64,000 nt of DNA, taken from NCBI RefSeq assembly GCF_000471905.2, contig NW_006494789.1:5032816-5096815 (forward strand), written 5' to 3'. The DNA is from Amborella trichopoda (taxonomy: Eukaryota; Streptophyta; Magnoliopsida; Amborellales; Amborellaceae). This document shows, in pieces, positions 46,113-56,397 of the stretch (the first letter of the stretch is position 1; each line of letters begins with the position of its first letter). Both the position numbers and the translations under genes were made by a program. Under the pieces are notes generated by a model, which was not told the DNA's origin, did no database searches, and worked only from the letters and a program-made list of their open reading frames with translations.

Positions 46113-46208
46113 AGACCCTGAGGCTTCTTCCGCAGCATACAGAGTAGAGATCGTTTCTAAACATATCATTTCCTTTTGCCAGTACTTTGTAAAAAGTTTG
46201 AACTCATT

Positions 46209-46214
46209 AATAAA
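46209..46214 (+). terminator. Polyadenylation signal of antisense gene in B
   Basis: AATAAA lies about 100 bp after the end of the antisense frame, in a T-rich flank (GTTTCTTTTTCTCTTCTG). It is the counterpart of the signal at 27286-27291 in N1. Confidence 0.6.
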
Positions 46215-46457
46215 ATGTTTCTTTTTCTCTTCTGACTGACTTTGCTGTATAACTTTATTCTCCTCTTACTTTGTTGTACTTCATGTCAATTTTTTTTTTG
46301 AACACCTCTTGATATATTAATACCCTAGGCCTTGTTTAGCCTCATGACCGGCTATCATGGCTAGTATGGCATCGAAATGGGGAGTCATTGCTTTTTCTCC
46401 TCTTAATGTTTGATTAGCCAAGGGCTCATAGTTCATTTTCCTCATCATTTGGTGAGC

Positions 46458-47185
46458 CTACTCACTATAGATTGTCCAGTCAGGAGGGGCTTTTGCCTCT
46501 TTTAGTGGTGAATTCACTTCAAACCCATCATAGCTTTTGGTCTCAGGCACGAACTCCTTGAGATGTTTTGAAGCAATACGCATAACTTCCAATTGCCTCT
46601 GAAGATTGCAAACTTCACTTCTTAAGTTTGCTAGGGGATCCTGCTCTTGAGGGAAAGAAGACTGTCCTTTATCAAATTGTTCTCCTCGTGCCAGATCAGA
46701 GAAAAGTAGAACCAGCAGGAGGAGGGTCACTAGTTTAAGGAGCATCCTCTATAATTATAGCAACCGAATTTTGAAAAAACAAATTGCGATGGTTGAAGCA
46801 CCACTCCTGCTTCCATGAGTGCAATGGGGATATGCGGGACTTTCTGATGGTCCGACATATAGGTGATGTTTAGAGCCGGGAATTCTATCCCCATGACTTG
46901 CTCAATCTCATGAATGACCTCTGGTTCATCTTCCGGCCGAGGTAGCTCAAAACTGGGGGGGGAGGGCAAACACTCTTTTTCCAGTGAAGAAGGAGTTTCT
47001 TCAGGGATGATGGTTGGGACGTTAGAATGAATAGGGGTAAGAGGTAAAATTCTGCCTTGCCTTTCTTCCTCTTTGAACATGTTCACCAATGTTCTCCCAA
47101 CATCCTCAACATCTTTATGAGACGAAGATGCTCCCTTGATTGTAGACTTGTGACCTCCATCATTCATCTTTTGAGGTGACAACAA
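46458..47185 (-). pseudogene. Protease to RT linker of B, end of sense coding
   Basis: Two minus-strand frames: 46730-47185 (FKEEERQGRILPLTP, HQKVPHIPIAL) and 46458-46745 (LANLRSEVCNLQRQLEVMRI, FVPETKSYDGF, APPDWTIYSE). They match N1 26406-27193 block by block. After IYSE the sense frame ends (46458), and the next sequence is the 3' flank of the antisense gene. As in N1, no reverse transcriptase follows. Confidence 0.65.
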
Positions 47186-47720
47186 ATCTGTGAAGTAATA
47201 TTTAGCATCGGCGTAGTGAGTTTTGGCTACAGGAACAATCTTTTGTCAGCATAGACCATATGTTGTCTTCCGTCTTGGCTATACTTGAAACATTGGTGCA
47301 ACGTCGATGGAACCACCCCTGGGCATGAAGCCATGGCCGACTAAGGAGAATGTTGTAGGAAGTGTCAGTGTCGATTACATGAAACTAGGCGTAATTGTTC
47401 AGCTCACCGATCTTAAAAAGAAGGTGAACTGTGTCAGCTGGCTTCTCTCCTAGCTGGTTGAACCCTTAAACAGTGACGTGGGTAGGAGTAAGATCTTCGA
47501 ACCCTGACCCTAATCGAGTAAGGATCCTCCTTGCAATAAGACTGACTGCTGACCCTACATCTAACATAATTCAGTTGATGGAGCATGCATGTAATTCGCC
47601 AGTGACAAAGAGAGGGCGATTATGAAACTTTTCTCCCAGCTGCAGATCATCCTCTGAAAAGGTGATTGGCATACATCCTTTTAAAATCGCCTAGTCCACT
47701 TCAATAGGTTCTACTTCGGT
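47186..47720 (-). pseudogene. Aspartic protease of B, broken
   Basis: On the minus strand the protease blocks are recognisable but interrupted by stops: FHNRPLFVTGELHA, IMLDVGSAVSLI (the active-site Gly replaced by Val: DVG for DGG in N1), GEKPADTVHL, FHVIDTDTSYNILLSRPWLH. The N1 copy (25548-26405) is intact by comparison. Confidence 0.8.
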
Positions 47721-50700
47721 CTAGTACACCTCTGGGAAAGAGAGAGCCTGAACCAAAGCCATCCGGTAATCCTTCGAGAGCATGAGGGCGTCGTAGATAT
47801 TGAGGAGAGCTGGAAGCTTCCGTAGATACCCTATCATATCATATTTCGCCTTTTCTTGATCAAGGCCTTGTGCTCCTAGTCTTGCCATTGGTTTGGGTGT
47901 TATGTTGAGTTGAGGAGCAGGTTTAGGTTGAAGAGGTTTATTTTGGCCTGTTGGCTGACTTGATTGCACAGCAGGCTTAGTTCGGGTGATGGAGGTTTGA
48001 GGTTTTAGAAGTGATTGAGTATATGGGATCAGAGGTGTCCTAGAGAATTGAAGAATAGGTGGATTGTTTGAGGTATTGGGATTGGGAAGGAGCCCAGGGT
48101 GCTGTAAGATAGGCAAATTAGCCTTTTGATTTGGGGGCAGTGGCGGACTAGGGAACTTCAAGGTGCCTGACTTCTGCAATGGAGGTTGCAGCATCCTCCC
48201 CGATCTGAGATTTATCTGCCCTGTAATAGGTGTTTCTCCTAAGATTTGTGCTATGTGGCAAGCTTCCTGAGAGTATAAACTTTGACCTCTTGACTCTCTC
48301 AGTCTCTTCTCAAATTCTGGCTCAGGGGGCCACTGGGGTTTCTTTGGCTTCAACTTTTTGTGCTTCTTTGAAGAAGGTAGCTCTGCCTTGGCTTTAGCTA
48401 GCAGGGCATTGGCAACTATTAGGAATCCTGCTGCCTGCGCCAGGGTCTTTCTCAAGCCCTTTTGTTGCATCGTGCTTATGTTGATTCCTTCGAATTCTCT
48501 GTCAAGAGCCTCGAAGTTCAAAAATTTCAAGGTTGTATCTGCAGGAAACATAGGAGAAGAAAGATGAGAAGTAGAAGAAGAAGAAGGAGAAGGGTTAGAA
48601 AGTGAGGAACCTTTAAGGTCGTTCCCCTCGTTGGACCAATCTGGGCGGCTTTTTATGTCATCACCAAGGTAGAACGTATGCAGGGAGTCTTTTAGGTCTT
48701 TCCCATGCTTAGACTGTTGGAGAGTGCTTTAACGTTGTCACCCTCATTGGACGTGCTCTAAGTGGAAGATGACTCTAGGAGGTCCTCTCGATGAGAAGGA
48801 AGGGGGATAGTGTCAGGGATGAAATCCAGTAAAGTTGGCAATGGGGGAAGGGTCCTGAGAAATTCTTGCTCAAGTGGCGATTGAACCGTCTTGTTTTTCC
48901 CTCGAGCAGCCGTTGGTGCCCGTCTCCTTCTGGTTTTTTGAGGTGGTGTTTGATTCGTCTCACTAGGCTTCTGAATGGCCTCTAAGTCTTCAAGCTTTAT
49001 CTGACCCTTCTGAGTTAGGGCCTCGATAATATCTTTCAACGTGTAGCAGTCATCTGTGGGATGAATGATCCTTCAATGGTAAGCACAATAATTTACTAAA
49101 GTGTCAAGGCCAGCTTGCTCAGGGAACTTGGCTTCTGGAATCTAAATCATATTTTGTTCCAATAATAACAGGAACAGCATAGGGAACCAGTCCTTCTCAA
49201 AGGGCTAGATCTTGTTCCTATGCCTGGTGAAATAATCACCTCGATCAAGGTTGGCCGGCGGGGGTACTCGGTTGTACGACTTTTGTTGCTTGCCTGCTAA
49301 GGGAGCTGTCTTCATTGTGCCCACCCCTTTGGAGAAGTCCAAAGTTTGGGAGGGTGTCTTCTTTGGATCAATGACTATGATGGCTGCACTGATTACTCCT
49401 TTTTGTTGGTTACCCCGTGTGTTGTTCCAAGAGCTACCAGTACCCTAGTAGTTCGCTGAGCTTGTAGACAATTGCCGCGACCCACCGTGGTGGTGTGATA
49501 AACTTTCTATGCGGACTGATTTAGAAATCAACTCTGACATGGAAGTCAGATTAAAGGCCTCGGCATGTAGAGCGATCTCAGGTTGCATGTTCCGCATGCA
49601 AGTTTGGACTACTTCCTTCTCAGGCATAGGATTAGGATAGCGAGCAGCCAAATTTCTCCATCTTGATATGAACCGGTCCATGGGCTCATCGGGGTCTTGA
49701 GTCAGCGTGAGAAGTTCGATGGTTTGAACCTCTCTCTCGACCTCATAGAAGCGTTGATAGAACAGTTTTTCCATTTCCTCCCATGTATGTACAGATTTCG
49801 GGGGAAGTCGAGCATACCATTGAAAAGCTAGGCTGTCAAGGGTTTCAACAAACTGACGGAGAAGGAGTCTCCCATCAGCCAATGTTTCTCAACATGCTGC
49901 CTAAAAGTAGGTGATATGCTGATTCAGGGATGTGGTCCCCTTGAATAGGGTAAACATCCCTTTCTTGTAATCTGAGGAAAATGGCACCTGGTCAATATAT
50001 GAAGGATACGGCTTTTGATAAAGCGTTGCGCCCTGTAGCCCCGGAAGTTTCCTGTTCTTTAAGCTATGGGTCACCATAGCATCGATGTCTGCCTGTGAGA
50101 TGGGGTGAGGGACAGAATTGTCCTGTGAGGCAGAGGGAAGGGGCTGCCTTGGAGGTGCACCATCAAAGTGATGGGAATTGACCTCATGATTAGCTTATTG
50201 GTGTGTGGCATCTATACGATCGATCTTTTCCACCATCACGCGCACCATATCCTTAAACTTGTTCATGTGCTCTTCCTGCAAGTCAGGTTCATATATAACC
50301 ATCACGCTAACTGTCTCTTCAAGGGGGTCAACCCTAACTGCAGTTAAGGGCTTGCAAGCTTACCTGGTTGCATGCGGCAGATCAGCCAGTAGGGGGCCAG
50401 CATGCCCCGACTGGACTCCACTCTTTATGTCGATCATGTGAGGAATGGTTCTCGAGGGTGCTGGGACCGTGGCTGTTGAGTGGCTGGGTCATCTTCTACA
50501 ACATTAACCACAGTGCAGGGCTCATCCAGCTTTTCTTCAGGCTTCATCATCTGAAGATGGTAGAAGGGGTTCAGGCGAAGAGGGTCATCAGAGCTGGTTG
50601 CCCCGATCGCCTTGGTGCTTAGTGAGAATTCGCAGACCCCTATCATGTTTAACCTCGAGGTTTTGATGAACCTCACGTCAAAACTGCGATCGGAACTACG
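47721..50700 (-). pseudogene. gag: gag of B
   Basis: N-terminal region at about 50434-50676. The capsid core at 49445-49882 is a clean 145-codon frame: LLRQFVETLDSLAFQWYARL, HTWEEMEKLFYQRFYEVERE, LTLTQDPDEPMDRFISRWRN, CMRNMQPEIALHAEAF. The knuckle region at 48990-49080 is decayed. A Pro/Ser-rich spacer lies at 48758-49039. The C-terminal frame 47721-48551 (276 codons) runs FEALDREFEGINISTMQQKG, Pro-rich, then KYDMIGYLRKLPALLNIYDA and VQALSFPEVY, the block before protease. It is the least broken gag in the window but has stops between these pieces. Confidence 0.85.
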
Positions 50701-51150
50701 GTTGGTCGGTTCTTCTTACACAAGAGAGAGTTGTCTCCATCAGATGCGGCAAAGGATGAGACCAGGGACCAAAGTCATCTTGGGTCAGGAAGGATGAAGG
50801 ACTCGATCTTTCATTAGGTCTTGGCCCCGAGCTCTCTTGTGGGCTCTAGAGACATGAGCAAAATGAAGAGGTTCGTTCCGGATGGTACTCTTGGGGAAGT
50901 TTATCGAGTACCAAGGCTGAAGATGCTTACTCGAAGAAGGAGGAGCAGGGAAAAGCATGGTTGACTCATGACGACGCCTGAGTCGAGGACGAGGGGCTGT
51001 CTGAAATGGTAATGCATGTGCGCCCCTTGAAGAAGGATCACAGATGACCTGGGGCTCGAGCAAATGGTCGGGCCTTAGGAGGCCGAGAACTGCAAGCGGG
51101 TGTCTATAAGGGAACAAGTGGAGGCCTTCCTCTTACAGGGTGCGCTTGTG
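50701..51150 (-). other. Leader of B between ORF1 and gag
   Basis: Conserved non-coding leader, matching 3780-4300 and 22000-22440 on the other strand (for example STRRMLFPAPP-like residues occur only in shifting frames). No stable frame. Confidence 0.45.
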
Positions 51151-51154
51151 TGTG

Positions 51155-51800
51155 CTAAGTAGGAGGATAAGAAGGTCGTCTCCTATGTACTCGAGTTAGC
51201 GCAATGACAGCATTGCCCCGAGCAGTGAGATGCTTGTGAGCAGCATGTGCCAGACCTGGCCTTGAGAGGTCTGATCTTGGATGCTGACTCGAGGTAGCAC
51301 AAGGGCCCCGAGGTGTGGCTCGAGTGGGTGACACAAGATCCTTGTGGTGTGTGTGAGGGGTGGAGGCCACAGAGTCTCTGCCTCTATATGTTGAGCCTCT
51401 AGGGATAGAGTCGTTGTAGTGCAGGAATGTGGGGGGTAGCCTTGCGGCGACCCACAAACGCAATGGCAACTTGCTCGCCTTTTGCAGAGAGGGACTGAGC
51501 AGTCTTCCGGTGTACCTTAGGAACATGACCGACAAACTTGTCGATGGCTGGGTGCATGCTGTGAGAAGTGGCGTGTGCGCCACCTATGTAGGGTGCCATG
51601 GTGGAGGTTCCACCAGAGCAAGGAGATGGGGAGTTAGGGAATTTTAGGTCCCTCCTCATGCCAATCCAGATTAAAGGAACTTGTTCCCTGAGGACACTCA
51701 CGAATGCGGGGATGAGAAAATCCATGATCCGGATGAATGGGTTACAGAACCCAGCAACCATAAGTGATGTGGGAATACAGAAAATAAAAGGAGAAACTTA
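51155..51800 (-). pseudogene. Leader ORF1 of B
   Basis: Two overlapping minus-strand frames, 51399-51761 (120 codons: NPFIRIMDFLIPAFVSVLRE, IWIGMRRDLKFPNSPSPCSG, RRKATPHIPALQ) and 51155-51583 (142 codons). The first aligns with N1 and fragment E in frame. A deletion has removed the LLSKD..SSQ block between EQVP and LIWIG. No domain recognised; Ogre-type ORF1 by position. Confidence 0.6.
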
Positions 51801-51834
51801 TCCAAACAAGTACGATCCGACTAAGGGGTAGTAA

Positions 51835-51853
51835 GTCCCCAGTGGAGTAGCCA
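51835..51853 (-). other. Primer binding site of B
   Basis: The minus strand reads TGGCTACTCCACTGGGGAC three bases inside the LTR end: the tRNA-Arg complement with one mismatch. Confidence 0.85.
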
Positions 51854-52559
51854 AGCTGGTTAGGTGCCTCAATCTTGCCCTCTGAATCTGGATGATTGAG
51901 CAACAAGCGTCTCAGGTTTCGAGGAGACCCGGGACTTTCGAGATCGCTTTTCGAAAACAAGGGCAGGTATTACCAACTGATGAGAGGAATTTAAGGTGAG
52001 TTCGGGACTTACTCAGGCTGTCTAGTGTGGGCGCCCTCTTAAATCACAAAGAGAGCCCCCCAGTAATAAAATTGGTTCGGAATCGCCTCCCTTGGCTTAT
52101 ATTCTCCTATTTTTTGTAATCACACACATATGGCAAATATTATAAGGCAGGTGGGTCAACAGACCTCACCTTGCCTCTTTGGTGAACGTACACAAGCTTG
52201 CACATTCAAAGAAGAAGAAAAGAATGAGAGAAGAAAGATGGGCGAGAGAAGAATTTGACCAGGCAGGGAGTTTAACACAGTGACAAAGCTAATGAGTAAT
52301 TAGCCTGACGTGGTAATAGAATAGGCTCGATAACTCAAACAGGCTCAACAGGATTACTACTAGTTATCAATACTGATACTGACTAGCTAGACATGATGGT
52401 AACTCTGTCGTGGCAATAAAGCGGGCATAGTAATTTTGGCACAACAACATTACTACTAGACGACAAGACTACCATGATAGGCTAATCTCAACCTCTCTTT
52501 AATCAAATGAAAGAATAACATAAATAACAACTATCATAAAGAAAAGACATAAGAAGAGT

Positions 52560-53210
52560 AAAATAAGAGAAGAAGAGAAAAGAAAGGAGTGGGAAGAGAA
52601 AGAAAAAAAAAGAAGAATATGAGGGAAGAGAGAAAAACATAGACGGCGCTAGGCTTCGCTGACCATACTAGGCAAAGACGAGGAAGAGGACTCAGTCAGC
52701 ACTGAGCATCGCCGGCTAGGTTAGACAAAGAAGAGAGAGGTAACACAGTCGGTGTTGAGCATCACCAACTGTGCTCGATAGATAAGAGAGAGAAGATGCA
52801 GTCGGTGCTAGACTTCACCGACTGTATTAGATGAGAAGAGAGAGAGAGATGTAATCGGTGCTAGGCTTCGCTAATTGTGTTAGGCGAAGAGCAGAAAGAG
52901 AGATAGAGATGAGAAAAAGAGAGAGAGAGATAAAGATGAGAAGAATGGAGGGAAAGAGAGATAGGGACGAGAAGAGGAGAGAGAAAGAGAGATAGGGATG
53001 AGAAGAACAGAGAGAAAGAGAGATATGGATGAGAAAAAGAGAGAGAAAGAGAGATAGAGATGAGAAGAAGAGAGAGAAAGAGATAAAAAGATGAGGAGAT
53101 ATAGAGATGAGCAGAGAGAAAGAGAAGAGGAGAGAAAGAGGGGAGGAGAGAGAGAAAGAGAGGAGGAGAGAGAGAGAAGAGGAGGAGGAGAGAGAAAGTT
53201 ACCTTAACGA
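52560..53210 (+). repeat. GA-rich tract with embedded repeats in B 5' LTR
   Basis: Counterpart of 36660-37500: units with GGTGCTAG.CTTC.CCGACTGTATTAGA from 52640 to 52880, then GA-rich sequence with GAGATAGGGATGAGAAGA repeats to about 53190. It has fewer of the 55-60 bp units than the 3' LTR. Confidence 0.8.
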
Positions 53211-53342
53211 AGGGTATCGATCTTTTTCTTCTCTCTCCACTCTCTCTCTCCAAGATGCACCGACGAGTTTAAGAGGAAATTGAAATTTTATTGATCACTT
53301 TGTGAAATGAACCGAAGGTCCTTTATAATTTGGGTTTGCATG

Positions 53343-53350
53343 CTTATATA
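53343..53350 (-). promoter_or_regulatory. TATA box of B 5' LTR
   Basis: Minus strand TATATAAG. The 3' LTR has the decayed form CTACATAAG at about 37625, so only the 5' copy keeps a good match. Confidence 0.5.
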
Positions 53351-54645
53351 GAATTGAGCTAAAACATAGGTGTATGCCCAAAACTACCTAAAATTGAAAA
53401 TAATTAAAATTTAATAGAATTAAAAGAAATTCTCAAAATGGGTGCAAAAGGACTGTTTTGCCCCTGTCTAACAATGTGTGAAATTTCATAACAGTCTCCG
53501 CTGCTGCCTGAGAACTTGCATGATCTTTTATGACTGATTCGAGGTTGTTCTAATGCCCGTTTGATCAAAAGATGATTATTTTCTTGTGAGGCTCAGCATG
53601 GCGATCAATTTGAGACCAACTTCAAGCCATGAATCTTGTTTTTAAGCCATGATCATCAAACTTGAAATTTGCTTGAATCTTAAAAATTTTGGATCGATTG
53701 TGTGTTCGTTTCTTGATGTTTCTTCGTGATTTCTTCATTGAATCACACTGAGCATGTTGTCATGATCAAGTTGCAACAAACGCAGCTAGATTTTATGTCC
53801 GGACGAAGATTTGGTCATATTGAGTTTTTTGCCTGAATCTTGAAATCCGGTGGCTGGAATTTACAACAGTTTTGACGAGTCCGTGTATGAAATCCAATCA
53901 TTCATCATACACGAGGTTCGGACCAGAGATGGTCATGGATCTTATGCACATAATGCAATTAGTTTTGTATCAATCGGGTATGCGAGTGTCGTGATTTGGC
54001 TGCCGGCGTACAGCGTGCTGCTACAAAATTTTCTGCAACCTTCTTCACGGATCAACAACTTCTCTTTAGTTTTCTTCCTGCTCGGGCATCATCACGGGGC
54101 GTACCACCTATCGAAATGCTCGTCTCGATGAGACGAATACGCTCACTAAATTTGAACACGATCCGACTCGGATCAATTGAGTATTAGCCCGAAAATTCAC
54201 TGCTCGTGACTATGAAAACAGCCACCTTTAATGGTGTTTTTGTGCAAGGTGGCCACACTGATGCGGCCTACCCCTTTTTGGTATTTACCCATAACTTTGT
54301 CCTGAAGTGCCTGATTAAGCCAAAACATGATCCATAGGGGTTTTCGACCGTGTTAGATCCAATGGCGATGGTCCCACAACTATTTGATGCACCAGAAGTA
54401 TAGTTCCGATTAAGGGGTCCATTTAAGGGTGTTGGAGACCAATTTTTTCAAAATTGTTTCTTTGTGTTATGTCTGATCGCAATGAAACTTGGCAGGTGGC
54501 CTTCTGAAGTGATGATGAAGATCTTAACCAATTCTGGGAAAATTCTGAGACCATCAAAATTTCCACTTATTTTTTAGGCTTTATTGACGTGATTCCTTCT
54601 TTATTTCCCATCAGGGACCAAGGTGTTGGAAAATGCGTTCAAACA

Positions 54646-54650
54646 AAGAG
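54646..54650. repeat. Right target duplication of B
   Basis: AAGAG, against ACGAG at 35957-35961; the other N1 LTR has ACGAG at the equivalent place (about 19496). One mismatch in five. Confidence 0.75.
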
Positions 54651-56392
54651 CACACTATCAATACGAAGTTTCAATATCCATTCAAATTTCAATTCACATG
54701 ATCGTGCACTAAAAACACGATCCATGGCTTGAAGTTGGTAACATATCGATCGTCATGCCGAGCCCTGCAAGAAAATAATTATCTTTCGATCAACCGGGCA
54801 TCAGAACGACCCAGATCTTCCATGAAAAATCATACACATTCTAGGGCAACACAGGGACTGTTCTGGAATTTCACGAATGGTTAGGAAGGGGCAAATTTTC
54901 CATTTTGCACCCTATTTTTTAATTTCTTTTAAATCATTTTAATCTTAATTTTTTTGCAATTAGGGTTACTTTTTATCATCCACCCATGTTTGGGGCAAAT
55001 TCTATATTTACGTACCATCATTGTATGCACTGAAAAGATAACACACTCAATCCCTCACAAAAGAGACTTTTTACTTAATACAGTTTCTCTTTCTTACCAT
55101 TGTTGGGACACATTTGGAGAGAGGGAGTAAGGTGAGAAAAACTTTTGATCGGTATCCCTAGGCTCTAAGTAGATCTTCTCTCTCTTCCTTTTTCTTTTTT
55201 TCTCTCTCTTCTTCTTCTTTCTCTTCTTCTCTTTCTTCTTTCTCTTCCCAGTCTGAGTTCCTCTCAAAAGCCATGCACGGCAATGGTAGTGTCGTGCATG
55301 CCACTCTGGTAGTCTCACATGTCATGCATGGCGATGGCAGCACCAACCGTGAGCTTCTCTCTTCTTCTGTTCTCCCTCCCAGCGAGGCGTGTAGACGGCG
55401 CTGCTCACTGGAGTCCGCAGACATACCCTCGACGTCTCAGTGAAGAACACAGACGGCGAAACTCGTTGGCGCCCACAAGGGACTTCCTCTATTGCACATC
55501 AAGTGTAGAAGGCGATACCTATCGCCGCCCTCTAGAGGTCTCGGCAACACCTATCACCTTTCGCGAGATTCCTTCGCGTGCTCAGTGCCCAACGCCATCT
55601 GCAAGCCTCCTCTGAGCGTTCGGTGCTCATCATCGTTTCTCCCATGTCCCGCTCCTATCACTGTGTGCCTCATGAGAATTATCGCCATGCGCTCTAAGAA
55701 AAGCTATCACCCCCCACGTAAGGGTGTGTTCCCTTCTCATGATGCCCATTGTCGCCAGGGTTTTTCCTCCTTCTGCCTCCTTGCACTTTTTCGCTTCGTC
55801 CCCTTTTTTTCTCTTCACTCTTTTCTCTCCTCACTTGACTGAGGGTAGACTTAGTGTAGCTCCACCATATCAGTCTTGGTTTAGAGTAGTATTTCTGCTG
55901 TGCTAGTCTTGAGAACCATGCCCGTCTTACTACCACTCCGAGTCAGTAGCTTTTCAGCCGTCATGCTAGTCTCACCCCTTCGTCAACTTTTCTTTTCCTT
56001 TCTCTCTTTATTGGAACCTTCCATTTCATCACTCCCTCATATGAGCATACAATGCCCTAAGACAAGGGTGGGTCTCTTTGACCCACTAGCCTTGCCAATT
56101 AACCATAGAAGTGTTGTGCAGTAAACAAGAAGATTGCAGGTCAAGGAAGGCGATTTTGAACCAGCTAAAGCAGCTGGGGGGCTTTCTTCATGATCTAAGA
56201 GGGTGCCCATGCGAGCTAGCTCGAGTAAGTCTCGAACCCACTTTAAATTTCTCTCTCATCGGTTGGTATACCTGCCCTTGTTTTTTCGCAAGGTTCTTAG
56301 AGAGCGATCTCAAACCTCGAGTTCGCTAAAAACCCAATATACGTGCCGCCAGATCATCTAGATTCGAAAGGTGAGATTGAGGCACCTAACCA
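54651..56392 (+). mobile_element. 3' LTR of N1, second part
   Basis: Resumes with CACACTATCAATACGAAG, exactly the word that follows AACGAG in the 5' LTR of N1 (19500), and runs to CTAACCA at 56392. It has a CT-rich tract (55180-55250) and a short array (55380-55740). Together with 35037-35961 it is about 2.67 kb. Confidence 0.9.
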
Positions 56393-56397
56393 GCTGT
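56393..56397. repeat. Right target duplication of N1
   Basis: GCTGT, against GCTAT at 18629-18633. Confidence 0.75.

Larger units (their letters stand above)
35962..54645 (-). mobile_element. Element B: complete pol-less Tat/Ogre-like element
   Basis: 18.7 kb, minus strand. Right-hand 5' LTR (51857-54645), primer site (51835-51853), ORF1 (about 51160-51800), gag (47721-50700), protease (47186-47720), linker (46458-47185), antisense PMD-like gene on the plus strand (42528-46112), its promoter (41576), minisatellites, and left-hand 3' LTR (35962-38590). Both LTRs start TGTTTG and end CTAACCA-like. Flanks are ACGAG (left) and AAGAG (right). Like N1 it has no reverse transcriptase, RNase H or integrase. 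It is inserted in the 3' LTR of N1, so it is younger than N1. Confidence 0.88.
51857..54645 (-). mobile_element. 5' LTR of element B
   Basis: 2789 bp. On the minus strand TGTTTGAACG at 54645 to CCTAACCA at 51857. TATA box TATATAAG at 53343-53350 (minus). Compared by eye with the 3' LTR there are many transitions, and the 5' copy retains about 160 bp lost from the other (for example around 54060-54400). Confidence 0.9.
18634..56392 (+). mobile_element. Element N1: near-complete, pol-less Tat/Ogre-like element, split by B
   Basis: In order it has 5' LTR (18634-21195), primer site, ORF1 (21247-21849), gag (22690-25540), protease (25548-26405), protease-RT linker (to 27193), an antisense PMD-like gene (30783 down to about 27330), antisense promoter, minisatellites, and a 3' LTR in two parts (35037-35961 and 54651-56392). 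Removing B (35962-54645 plus one copy of the 5-bp duplication) leaves an element of about 19.1 kb. There is no trace of reverse transcriptase, RNase H or integrase, so it would depend on enzymes from a relative. It lies in the gag of element A with a 4/5 target duplication. Confidence 0.85.

Noticed and set aside
46458..46745. Signal-peptide-like start MLLKLVTLLLLVLLF on a 95-codon frame
   Set aside because: The hydrophobic start is upstream of the conserved linker block and is not present in N1; it is probably a chance extension across a frameshift.
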